Source: Nocardioides_C sp963700955 (GTDB lineage Bacteria > Actinomycetota > Actinomycetes > Propionibacteriales > Nocardioidaceae). From it: 64,000 nucleotides of DNA. Both the position numbers and the translations under genes were made by a program. Shown piece after piece: positions 17,430-25,277 of the stretch (positions are counted from its first letter, which is position 1; each line of letters starts with the position of its first letter). The notes beneath the pieces were generated by a model, which had not been told where the DNA came from, did no database searches, and saw nothing but the letters and a program-made list of their open reading frames with translations. Where the stretch lies: NCBI GenBank assembly GCA_963700955.1, contig CAVOZH010000004.1, positions 248,001 through 312,000 on the forward strand, read 5' to 3'.

Positions 17430-18176
17430 ATGCCGCTGACGCCTGAGGACGTGAGCAACAAGCGCTTTACTCCGGTCCGGCTCCGCGAGGGGTACGACAT
17501 GGGGGAGGTCGACCAGTTCCTCGACGAAGTTGAGGCCGAGCTTGCTCGTCTTACGCGTGAGAACGACGACCTGCGCTCCAAGCTGGCGGCCGCCCAGGCC
17601 GGTGGTGGTGCCGCAGCTCCGATGAGGGCTCCCGAGCCCGAGAGGGTCATCGAGCGGCCGGCTCCAGCGCCTGCCCCGGTGCCGGTCGCGCCGTCCGCGA
17701 TCGAGGAGATCAAGGTCACCACCGTCGCCGACGCCTCGAGCGCCGCCGCCCGGCTGCTCGAGATCGCGACCCGCAACGCCGACGAGCTCGTGGCCGAGGC
17801 CAAGGACCAGGCGGACCGGATCGTCGGCGAGGCCCGCACGAAGGCCGAGCGCCTCGAGTCCGAGTCGAAGTCCAAGTCCGACCGCATCGAGTCCGACGCC
17901 CGCACGCGCTCGCAGATGCTCGACTCGGAGACCCAGGAGCGGCGTCGCCAGCTCTTCGGTGACCTCGAGAAGGAGAAGGACAAGCTCAACGCCGAGGTCG
18001 AGAACCTCCGCTCGTTCGAGCGGGAGTACCGCAGCCGCCTCCGCACGTACTTCGAGCAGCAGCTCTCGGCGCTCGACGGCAACGGCGAGGCCGGCACGCT
18101 GAGCTCCAGCGACCACGCGCCGAAGCGGCTCAAGTCGCTGCTCGGCGAGGAGGAGTCGAAGACTCAGCACGGCTGA
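17430..18176 (+). CDS. divIVA: Polar growth/division scaffold DivIVA (Wag31)
   Basis: A 248-residue DivIVA-domain protein. The conserved N-terminal membrane-curvature domain reads MPLTPEDVSNKRFTPVRLRE, then GYDMGEVDQFLDEVEAEL (the hallmark of the family). A Pro/Ala linker (about 60-92) is followed by a long coiled coil (about 105-220) full of AxxADELVAEAKDQADRI-type heptads. In actinobacteria the protein marks cell poles and directs wall growth. A clear GGGTGAGG ribosome-binding site precedes the ATG. The 161-base gap upstream holds a hairpin and probably the promoter. A bidirectional terminator follows. Confidence 0.95.
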   Translation: MPLTPEDVSNKRFTPVRLREGYDMGEVDQFLDEVEAELARLTRENDDLRSKLAAAQAGGGAAAPMRAPEPERVIERPAPAPAPVPVAPSAIEEIKVTTVADASSAAARLLEIATRNADELVAEAKDQADRIVGEARTKAERLESESKSKSDRIESDARTRSQMLDSETQERRRQLFGDLEKEKDKLNAEVENLRSFEREYRSRLRTYFEQQLSALDGNGEAGTLSSSDHAPKRLKSLLGEEESKTQHG

Positions 18177-18189
18177 GCACGACCCACCA

Positions 18190-18243
18190 CAGCAACGGCA
18201 CGAGGCCGGCCCCCGACAGGGGAGCCGGCCTCGTTCGTTGCTG
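18190..18243. terminator. Bidirectional terminator between divIVA and ileS
   Basis: Inner stem ACGAGGCCGGC (18200-18210) pairs with GCCGGCCTCGT (18224-18234), and outer arms CAGCAAC (18190-18196) and GTTGCTG (18237-18243) extend it. It lies between two convergent genes, divIVA (+) and ileS (-), and so can serve both. Confidence 0.85.
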
Positions 18244-18257
18244 TGGGGACCCGGGCG

Positions 18258-21200
18258 TCAGACGCGGGCGATGGACACGGTCAGCCCGAGGTCGTCGTCG
18301 TGGACGACGGTCGTGGCGGGTGCTCCTTCGGGGCCCATCGTCTGCACCTGCTCGGTCTGAGCAGCGGCCGCCCCGCTCTCGGGCCGGGCCACCTCGCCGC
18401 GGTGCATCTCGACGGCGAGCACCTCCTCCGCGACCAGGGGACCGTTCTCCCGTAGCGCCTCTGCGGTCTCGCCGTCGGCCTGCCAGACCAGGACGATCCG
18501 GTCACTCACGTCGAAGCCGCTGCTCTTGCGCGCCTCCTGGACCAACCGCACGACCTCGCGTGCCAGCCCGGCCCGCACCAGCTCAGGGGTGAGCTCGAGG
18601 TCCAGCGCGACGGTCTCGCCCTGCTCGTTCACGACCGACCAGCCTTCGCGGGGGCGTTCGGAGACGATCACCTCGTCCGGCAGCACCTCCACGCTCTCCC
18701 CGTCGACGGTCACGGTGGCCTTGCCGTCCGTCTCGAGGGTCGCGGCGAGGGCCGAGGCGTCGGAATCGGCGATCGCCTGAGCCACCCTGGGGGTCTGCTT
18801 GCCGAACCGCTTGCCGAGGGCGCGGAAGTTGCCCTTGGCCGCGTGGTCGACGAGGTCGGCCCCCGCCGACGAGAGCGGCTCCAGTGCGCCGATGTTGAGC
18901 TCGTCGGCGACCTCCGCGCGGAGCTCCCCGGACAGGGCCGACCACGCGGCGGTGCCGACGAGGGCTCGTCTCAGCGGCTGCCGGGTGCGGACCTTGGCGT
19001 CGGCGCGAGCGGCCCGACCCAGCTCGACGAGGCGTCGGGCGAGCGCGACGGCTGCCGAGAGCTCCTCGTCGACGTCGCGCTCGTCGTACTCGGGCCAGGA
19101 CGCAAGGTGCACGGACTCCGGGGCGTCGGGCCCGGTCGGGCGCACGACGTCCTGCCAGACCCGCTCGGTGATGAACGGAGTCAACGGCGCCATCAGCCGG
19201 GTCAGGGTCTCCAGCGTGCTGTGCAGCGTGGCCAGCGCCGAGGGGTCGCCGTCCCAGAACCGACGCCGAGAGCGTCGGACGTACCAGTTCGACAGGTCGT
19301 CGACGAACTGCGCGATCAGGTTGCCGGCGCGCTGGGTGTCGAAGTTCTCCAGCGCGTCGGTGACCCCGCGGACCAGGCGGGCGGTCTCCGCGTGCAGCCA
19401 GCGGTCGAGGACGGGCCGCTCCGCCACCGCAGGCGCGTCGAGCGACTCGGGAGACCAGGCAGCCGTGCGCGCGTAGAGCACGTGGAACGCCACGGTGTTC
19501 CAGTAGGTCAGCAGGACCTTGCGGACGGTCTCCTGGATCGTCGCGTGGCCGACCCGGCGAGCCGACCACGGCGACCCGGAGGCCGCCATGAACCAGCGCA
19601 CCGCGTCGGCGCCGTGCTGCTCGAGAAGTGGCATCGGCTCGAGGATGTTCCCCAGGTGCTTCGACATCTTCCGGCCGTCCTCGGCCAGGATGTGGCCCAG
19701 GCAGAGCACGTTGCGGTAGGACGACTCGTCGAAGACGACCGTGCCGATGGCCATCAGCGTGTAGAACCAGCCGCGGGTCTGGTCGATCGCCTCACAGATG
19801 AAGTCGGCGGGGTAGGCGCCCTCGAACTGCTTCGCCGACCCCGGGACGTGGGGGTACCCCCACTGGGCGAACGGCATCGAGCCGCTGTCGAACCAGGCGT
19901 CGATCACCTCCGGCACCCGGCGCGCCTCGGCACCGCAGGCTGCTGCACCCTCGCCGTCGGGGCGGTGCGGGCAGGCGAAGGTCACCTCGTCCACGAACGG
20001 TCGGTGCGGGTCGAGGTCGGACTGGTCGGTGCCGGTGAGCTCCGAGAGCTCGGCGAGCGACCCCAAGCAGGTCTGGTGGCCTTCCCCACACCGCCAGATC
20101 GGCAGGGGCGTGCCCCAGTAGCGGCTGCGCGAGAGCGCCCAGTCGATGTTGTTGTTCAGCCAGTCGCCGTAGCGGCCCCACTTGATCGTCTCGGGGTACC
20201 AGTTCGTGCGCTCGTTCTCCCGCAGCAGAGCATCCTTCACCGCCGTCGTCCGGACGTACCAGGACGGCTGGGCGTAGTAGAGGAGTGCCGTGTGGCAGCG
20301 CCAGCAGTGCGGATAGGAGTGCTCGTAGGCCAGGTGTCTGAAGAGCCGCCCCCGGTGCTCGAGGTCGCGCACTAGGTCGGCGTCGGCGTGCTTGAAGAAC
20401 TGGCCGCCGACGAGCGGGACGGAGTCCTCGAAGTGCCCGTCCGCCCGCACGGGGTTCACCACAGGGAGCCCGTAGGCCTTGCACACGAGCATGTCGTCCT
20501 CGCCGAAGGCGGGGGACTGGTGGACCAGGCCCGTGCCGTCCTCGGTCGTGACGTACTCCGCGAGCACGACGTAGTGAGCCGGAGCCGGGAAGTCGACGAG
20601 CTCGAAGGGGCGCTGGTAGGTCCATCGCTCCATCGCCGAGCCCGCGACGGTCGCCTCGACGGTCCAGCCTTCGCCGAGCACCTGCTCGAACAGCGGCTCG
20701 GCCACCACCAGGCGCTCGGTGCCGTCGGTCGCGACGACGTAGTCGACGCCGGGGTGGACCGCGACGGCGGTGTTGGAGACGAGCGTCCACGGCGTGGTCG
20801 TCCACACGAGCAGGCTCGCGCCGGGAGAGTCGGCCGAGCCGGCGTACGGACCGGACGTGAGCGGGAACCGCACGTAGACCGACGGGTCGGTGACCGTCTC
20901 GTAGCCCTGCGCCAGCTCATGGTCGGAGAGCCCGGTGCCGCACCGGGGGCAGTACGGCGCGACGCGGTAGTCCTCGACCAGCAGACCCTTGTCGTAGATC
21001 TGCCTCAGAGCCCACCACACCGACTCGACATAGGAGGGGTCCATGGTGCGGTAGGGGTTGTCGGTGTCGACCCAGTAGCCCATGCGCTCTGTCATCTGCT
21101 CGAACGCGTCGACGTGCCTCAGCACCGACTCCCGGCACCTGGCGTTGAACTCGGCGACCCCGTAGGCCTCGATGTCGCCCTTGCCGGAGAACCCGAGCTC

Positions 21201-21500
21201 CTTCTCGACCGCCAGCTCGACCGGAAGGCCGTGGCAGTCCCAGCCCGCCTTGCGGTCGACGTGGTAGCCCTGCATGGTCTTGAACCGGGGGAAGACGTCC
21301 TTGAAGACGCGGGCCTCCACGTGATGGGTGCCAGGCAGGCCGTTGGCGGTCGGCGGCCCCTCGTAGAACGTCCAGGTGGGTCGGCTGCCTGCGCGGTCGA
21401 GCGACTTGTCGAAGATCTTGTTGTCGTCCCAGAACGCGAGCACCTCGTGCTCGAGCGCGGGCAGGTCCACCTGAGGCGGGACCGGGCGGTACTCACTCAT
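18258..21500 (-). CDS. ileS: Isoleucyl-tRNA synthetase, type 2 (eukaryote-like)
   Basis: Charges tRNA-Ile with isoleucine. The 1080-residue class I synthetase has the active-site HIGH-type motif in the form G-T-H-H (57-60, within LPGTHHVEARVF), GWDCHGLPVE, the CP1 editing domain (WTTTPWTLVSNTAV) and KMSKHLGN from 611, then the anticodon-binding region. Length, KMSKH and the overall style fit the type 2 bacterial enzymes, naturally insensitive to mupirocin. The start is ATG 21500, eight bases after AGAAGGA; the TTG seven codons upstream would destroy that site's role. A T-box leader precedes it, so expression should respond to uncharged tRNA-Ile. Confidence 0.96.
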   Translation of the reverse strand: MSEYRPVPPQVDLPALEHEVLAFWDDNKIFDKSLDRAGSRPTWTFYEGPPTANGLPGTHHVEARVFKDVFPRFKTMQGYHVDRKAGWDCHGLPVELAVEKELGFSGKGDIEAYGVAEFNARCRESVLRHVDAFEQMTERMGYWVDTDNPYRTMDPSYVESVWWALRQIYDKGLLVEDYRVAPYCPRCGTGLSDHELAQGYETVTDPSVYVRFPLTSGPYAGSADSPGASLLVWTTTPWTLVSNTAVAVHPGVDYVVATDGTERLVVAEPLFEQVLGEGWTVEATVAGSAMERWTYQRPFELVDFPAPAHYVVLAEYVTTEDGTGLVHQSPAFGEDDMLVCKAYGLPVVNPVRADGHFEDSVPLVGGQFFKHADADLVRDLEHRGRLFRHLAYEHSYPHCWRCHTALLYYAQPSWYVRTTAVKDALLRENERTNWYPETIKWGRYGDWLNNNIDWALSRSRYWGTPLPIWRCGEGHQTCLGSLAELSELTGTDQSDLDPHRPFVDEVTFACPHRPDGEGAAACGAEARRVPEVIDAWFDSGSMPFAQWGYPHVPGSAKQFEGAYPADFICEAIDQTRGWFYTLMAIGTVVFDESSYRNVLCLGHILAEDGRKMSKHLGNILEPMPLLEQHGADAVRWFMAASGSPWSARRVGHATIQETVRKVLLTYWNTVAFHVLYARTAAWSPESLDAPAVAERPVLDRWLHAETARLVRGVTDALENFDTQRAGNLIAQFVDDLSNWYVRRSRRRFWDGDPSALATLHSTLETLTRLMAPLTPFITERVWQDVVRPTGPDAPESVHLASWPEYDERDVDEELSAAVALARRLVELGRAARADAKVRTRQPLRRALVGTAAWSALSGELRAEVADELNIGALEPLSSAGADLVDHAAKGNFRALGKRFGKQTPRVAQAIADSDASALAATLETDGKATVTVDGESVEVLPDEVIVSERPREGWSVVNEQGETVALDLELTPELVRAGLAREVVRLVQEARKSSGFDVSDRIVLVWQADGETAEALRENGPLVAEEVLAVEMHRGEVARPESGAAAAQTEQVQTMGPEGAPATTVVHDDDLGLTVSIARV

Positions 21501-21504
21501 CGGA

Positions 21505-21785
21505 TGCGTCCTTCTCACCAAATCAACTGGTTGAAGGGACGATCCCGGCCGTGCGGCCGGGCCCGCGGTACCACCCTCCTTGGCCGTTCCGGTGGGTTGC
21601 CCCCGGCGCGGCCCTCTCGTAGGCCACCGCTGCCGGTTCTACCCACCCCGCCGACGGGTCGGCCGAGCGCTCTTCCGGCGGCTCCGGGGTGATGTTCACC
21701 TCTGCCGACACCCCCGGGCTCACACCGTCCCCGGGTCGCTCGTGGTCGTACAGGGGCTACTCGTCCCATCAACGCCTTGCGGTCC
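21505..21785 (-). promoter_or_regulatory. T-box riboswitch leader of ileS (translational type)
   Basis: Read on the minus strand, the leader contains the T-box core AGGAGGGTGGTACCGCG (21580-21564) with the TGGT bulge that pairs with an uncharged tRNA ending in discriminator A. An Ile specifier ATC sits at 21693-21691 in GGTGAACATCACC, and an AG-bulge-like GACGAGTAGC lies upstream. Downstream, GTCCCTTC can pair either with the T-box AAGGAGGG strand or with the ribosome-binding site (CCTTC 21537-21533 with GAAGG 21514-21510). This fits control of translation by sequestering the Shine-Dalgarno site, as known for actinobacterial ileS leaders. Ends of the element are approximate. Confidence 0.92.
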
Positions 21786-21843
21786 GATCAAGTCTGCCAG
21801 ACGCCCCTATCCGGAGACACAGGGGTTTTCGTTTCGCATTTCG

Positions 21844-21872
21844 TTGAAGGGACGCCAGCGAAGGCATATTCT
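21844..21872 (+). promoter_or_regulatory. Promoter of the DksA-like gene
   Basis: TTGAAG (21844-21849), a 17-base spacer and TATTCT (21867-21872) form a good sigma-70-type promoter. It would start transcription near 21879, about 50 bases before the ATG. It is divergent from the ileS leader. Together these two elements account for the gene-free stretch 21501-21929. Confidence 0.55.
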
Positions 21873-21929
21873 CGCCGCACGTGTGTGGCAATCGCCACAC
21901 CACCATGCTGGATAGGGGGCCCTGCGGCC

Positions 21930-23006
21930 ATGGCACGATCCACCGCGAAGAAGCTCGCAGGAAAGACGGCGGCAGCCGCCAAGCGAGTCACGTCCAGCGT
22001 CGGCCGGAAGACGGGCACCAAGACGGCCACCGCGAAGCCGGCCGCTCGGGGCGCCGGTGCCGGCGCCAAGGGCACGGCCACCAAGTCCGCAGCGGCTGCC
22101 GGTGCCAAGAAGGCCCCCGCGAAGAAGGCGGCTGTCAAGAAGTCGGCCGCCAAGACGTCGCCGGCCACGAAGACCACGGCGAAGAAGGCACCCGCCACGA
22201 AGCCGAGCAGCACCACCAAGAAGAGCGCGACGAAGCCGACCGGGAAGTCGACCGCCAAGACCACCGCGAAGAAGGCCCCGGCCAAGAAGCCCCCCGTCAC
22301 GAAGGCAGCCACGAAGGCCCCCGCGAAGAAGGTCGCGGTCACGAGGACCGCGGCGAAGAAGGCCCCGGCGAAGGCGACGCCCGCAAAGGCGACGCAGGCG
22401 AAGGCGGCGCAGGCGAAGGCGGCGCAGGCGAAGGCTCCCGCGAAGACGGCGGCGGCCAGGACGGCTGTGAAGAAGACCACCACCACAGGAGGCAGCAGGA
22501 CGGCGGCGAGGACCACAGCCGAGAAGAGCTCACCCACGAAGGCGGCAGCGAAGGCCCCTTCGTCCGCACAGAAGGCCCCGGTGAAGAAGATGACGCCCGT
22601 GAAGAAGCCCGCAGACAAGCTGGCAGTCAAGTCCGACGAGAAGCCTTGGACCGTCAAGGAGCTCGACGAGGTCCGGGCCGAGCTCAACGAAGACCGTGAC
22701 CGCCTCCGCTCGGAGCTCAACATGGCAGAGGTGGAGCTCGCCGACCTCATGCGCGACGCCGGGGACGGTGCGGGCAACGACCAGGCCGACGTGGGCTCCA
22801 CGACCTTCGAGCGCGACCACGAGATGAGCCTTGCCAACAACGCGAGGGAGATGCTCCTGCAGACCGAGCACGCTCTCGAGCGGATCGAGGACGGCACCTA
22901 CGGTGTGTGCGAGCGCTGTGGTCAGCCGATCGGCAAGATGCGGCTGATGGCCTTCCCGCGTGCGACACTGTGCCTGTCATGCAAGCAGCGCGAGGAGCGT
23001 CGCTGA
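21930..23006 (+). CDS. Histone H1-like tail fused to DksA/TraR zinc-finger domain
   Basis: A 358-residue protein in two parts. Residues 1 to about 225 are almost wholly Lys, Ala, Pro and Thr in KKAPAKK-like repeats, as in bacterial histone H1-like proteins. Residues from about 230 form an acidic helical hairpin (ELDEVRAELNEDRDRL and on) and a four-cysteine finger (C327, C330, C348, C351) of the DksA/TraR type (GTYGVCERCGQPI...LCLSCK). The C-terminal part resembles RNA-polymerase secondary-channel binders; the basic tail probably binds DNA or RNA. Start: ATG 21930, because the upstream in-frame region is not protein-like, though no good ribosome-binding site is seen. The 3' end overlaps lspA. 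Confidence 0.85.
   Translation: MARSTAKKLAGKTAAAAKRVTSSVGRKTGTKTATAKPAARGAGAGAKGTATKSAAAAGAKKAPAKKAAVKKSAAKTSPATKTTAKKAPATKPSSTTKKSATKPTGKSTAKTTAKKAPAKKPPVTKAATKAPAKKVAVTRTAAKKAPAKATPAKATQAKAAQAKAAQAKAPAKTAAARTAVKKTTTTGGSRTAARTTAEKSSPTKAAAKAPSSAQKAPVKKMTPVKKPADKLAVKSDEKPWTVKELDEVRAELNEDRDRLRSELNMAEVELADLMRDAGDGAGNDQADVGSTTFERDHEMSLANNAREMLLQTEHALERIEDGTYGVCERCGQPIGKMRLMAFPRATLCLSCKQREERR
22375..22437 (+). repeat. 15-bp tandem repeat inside the basic tail
   Basis: Successive near-identical copies of GCGCAGGCGAAGGCG encode repeated A-Q-A-K-A units. The last three copies are almost perfect, which suggests recent slippage and likely length differences between strains. Confidence 0.8.
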
Positions 23007-23587
23007 ACCCCAGCGTCAGCACCAACACCGAGTCCACCCCCCGGCGTAGCCGCCGGCACATCCTGCTTTTCGCTGCAATCGCGGCCAGCGCCCTCGCGGT
23101 GGACTTCACCGCGAAGCACTTTGCTGTCGAGTACCTCCGCGGCGAGCCGCGGATCCCGCTCGTCGGTGACTTCCTCTCGCTCTACCTCACCTACAACTCC
23201 GGTGCCGCCTTCAGCTTCCTGACAGGCCAGACCGAGGCGCTCGCGGTGATCGCGATCATCGCCACGGTCGTCGTGCTCTGGGTGGCCCGCCGGCTGGGGA
23301 GCACCGGCTGGGCGATCGCTCTCGGCTTCCTGCTCGGCGGAGTGCTCGGCAACCTGACGGACCGGCTCGTGCGCGAGCCCGGCTTCCTCCGCGGGCACGT
23401 GGTCGACTTCTTCATGCTGCCGAACTTCCCGGTCTTCAACGTGGCAGACATCTGCATCAACATCGCAGCGGCGACGATCGTGATCCAGGCTTTGCGGGGC
23501 GTCAACGTCGACGGCACCCGGCACAGCAGCCCGACCGACGACCGGCCCGACGAGGCCGGAGAGGCCGGAGAGGCCGCGCCGCAGTGA
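22979..23587 (+). CDS. lspA: Prolipoprotein signal peptidase LspA
   Basis: Membrane aspartyl protease that cleaves lipoprotein signal peptides after Lgt lipidation. Four membrane helices are visible in about 202 residues. Motifs: VDFTAKHF in helix 1, YNSGAAFSFL, GGVLGNLTDRL and FNVADICINI, the last two providing the catalytic Asp pair. Start is uncertain: ATG 22979 overlaps the upstream gene by 28 bases with no clear ribosome-binding site, while a CTG at 23003 lies five bases after GAGGAG and overlaps the upstream stop. The C-terminus is an acidic tail. The stop overlaps rluD (GTGA). Confidence 0.92.
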   Translation: MQAARGASLNPSVSTNTESTPRRSRRHILLFAAIAASALAVDFTAKHFAVEYLRGEPRIPLVGDFLSLYLTYNSGAAFSFLTGQTEALAVIAIIATVVVLWVARRLGSTGWAIALGFLLGGVLGNLTDRLVREPGFLRGHVVDFFMLPNFPVFNVADICINIAAATIVIQALRGVNVDGTRHSSPTDDRPDEAGEAGEAAPQ

Positions 23588-24537
23588 GCTCGTCCCTCGA
23601 CGGCACGGGCGCGGAGTTCCGCAGCCTCACCGTGCCCGATGTCCTCGCCGGTGAGCGCCTCGACGCGGCGATGGCCCGCTTGTTCGGGTTCTCCCGGAGC
23701 CGCGCCGCCGAGCTGGTCGCGTCGGGGAACGTCACCCTGGACGGTCAGCCGGCCGCCAAGTCGGACCGGGTGCACCCCGGTGCGCGGCTCGACGTGGAGA
23801 TCCCGAAGCCGGTCGACGCCGTCGCGGTCGTCCCGGAGACCGTCGAGGGGATCTCGATCATCCACGACGACGACGCGATCGTGGTGATCGACAAGCCCGT
23901 CGGCGTCGCGGTCCACCCGAGCCCCGGCTGGACCGGCCCGACGGTGGTCGGACACCTCGCCGGCGCAGGCTTCCGGGTCGCCACCAGCGGGGCCGCGGAG
24001 CGCCAGGGCATCGTGCAGCGGCTCGACGTCGGTACGTCGGGCGTCATGGTGATCGCCAAGAGCGAGCACAGCTACTCGGTCCTCAAGAACGCCTTCCGGC
24101 ACCGCACGGTCGAGAAGACCTACCACGCGCTCGTCCAGGGCCACCCGGACCCGCTGCGGGGCACCGTCGACGCGCCGATCGGGCGACACCCGAGGTACGA
24201 CTACAAGTTCGCGGTGATGGCGGGCGGCCGCGACAGCGTGACCCATTACGAGACGCTCGAGGCGCATCGTTTCGCCAGCCTCCTCGAGATCCACCTCGAG
24301 ACGGGGCGCACCCACCAGATCCGCGTGCACATGTCTGCGCTCAAGCACCCCTGCGTCGGTGATCTCACCTATGGCGCGGACCCGGTGCTGGCCAAGCGCG
24401 TGGGGCTCGAGCGGCAGTGGTTGCACGCCGTACGCCTGGGGTTCGAGCACCCCGACACCGGTGAGCACGTCGAGTACGAGTCGCCCTACCCCGCGGACCT
24501 CGAGCGCGCCCTGGACATCATCCGGGACGAGACCTGA
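23584..24537 (+). CDS. RluA/RluD-family pseudouridine synthase
   Basis: A 317-residue RNA pseudouridine synthase. An N-terminal S4 RNA-binding domain (AGERLDAAMARLFGFSRSRA through VTLDGQPA) is followed by the catalytic domain with V-Q-R-L-D-V-G-T-S-G carrying the catalytic Asp, and the C-terminal GRTHQIRVHMSALKHPCVGD. By similarity it would modify 23S rRNA helix 69 uridines like RluD, but substrate choice within the family is not readable from sequence. It follows lspA by overlap, the conserved lspA-rluD order. Confidence 0.92.
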   Translation: MSSSLDGTGAEFRSLTVPDVLAGERLDAAMARLFGFSRSRAAELVASGNVTLDGQPAAKSDRVHPGARLDVEIPKPVDAVAVVPETVEGISIIHDDDAIVVIDKPVGVAVHPSPGWTGPTVVGHLAGAGFRVATSGAAERQGIVQRLDVGTSGVMVIAKSEHSYSVLKNAFRHRTVEKTYHALVQGHPDPLRGTVDAPIGRHPRYDYKFAVMAGGRDSVTHYETLEAHRFASLLEIHLETGRTHQIRVHMSALKHPCVGDLTYGADPVLAKRVGLERQWLHAVRLGFEHPDTGEHVEYESPYPADLERALDIIRDET

Positions 24538-24539
24538 CG

Positions 24540-25277
24540 ATGTCCGACTCGGACGCCACCGAGGACGAGACCGACCTCGCGCTCCGCCTCGCCGGCCCCG
24601 GCGACGCCGAGACCCTCGCCGAGCTGTTCATCGCCGCCAGACAGGCGGCGTACCCGGCGATGCCCCCCAGCGTGCACAGCGCCGACGAGATCCATGCCTG
24701 GTTCGTCCGGCTCCTCGACGGCGGCCGTGAGACCTGGCTGGCCGAGCGCGGGGGAGAGGTCGTCGGCTATCTGGTCCTCGACCCCGAGTGGCTGGACTCC
24801 CTCTACGTCCGGCCCCACCTGACCGGCGGGGGAGTCGGCACGGTCCTGCTCGACCTGGCCAAGAGCCTGCGCCCGGACGGCTTCGGGCTGTGGGTGTTCG
24901 AGAGCAACGAGGCGGCGCAGCGCTTCTACCGTCGCCACGGGCTCGTCGAGCTGCGCCGCACCGACGGGACCGGCAACGAGGAGCACGAACCGGACATCGA
25001 GATGGCCTGGCTCGGAGCCGACCCGGTCGCGGCGCTGCGCAGATGGATCGACGCCGTCGATGACGAGCTGGCGGAGCTGCTCGACCGCCGGGCTCTGCTC
25101 AGCGCCCGGATCCAGGCGGTCAAGGACGTGCCGGGAGAAGCCGGCCGCGACCCGGACCGTGAGGCGCAGATCGCGGCTCGGATGGCGGCCCGGGCTCCTC
25201 ACCTCGGGGAGGACCGGATCCGGCAGATCATGCACGAGGTGATCACGCAGAGCCTCGGCGCGGCTGCCGACTCCTAG
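24540..25277 (+). CDS. GNAT acetyltransferase fused to an AroQ-type chorismate mutase domain
   Basis: A 245-residue two-domain protein. Residues 12 to about 157 are a GNAT fold with the acetyl-CoA loop TGGGVGTVLL (95-104) and NEAAQRFYRRHGL (123-135). Residues 160-241 resemble an AroQ chorismate mutase helical domain. R167, R184, K195, D204, R207 and E208 fall at exactly the spacing of the E. coli AroQ active-site residues Arg11, Arg28, Lys39, Asp48, Arg51 and Glu52, and S238 matches Ser84. The equivalent of Gln88 appears to be Ala. It sits three bases after the pseudouridine synthase gene. The acetylated substrate is unknown. Its stop shares CTAG with the convergent gene. Confidence 0.8.
   Translation: MSDSDATEDETDLALRLAGPGDAETLAELFIAARQAAYPAMPPSVHSADEIHAWFVRLLDGGRETWLAERGGEVVGYLVLDPEWLDSLYVRPHLTGGGVGTVLLDLAKSLRPDGFGLWVFESNEAAQRFYRRHGLVELRRTDGTGNEEHEPDIEMAWLGADPVAALRRWIDAVDDELAELLDRRALLSARIQAVKDVPGEAGRDPDREAQIAARMAARAPHLGEDRIRQIMHEVITQSLGAAADS

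Noticed and set aside
18843..20375. A 510-codon plus-strand frame within ileS
   Set aside because: It lies opposite conserved IleRS sequence including KMSKH, so it is a shadow.
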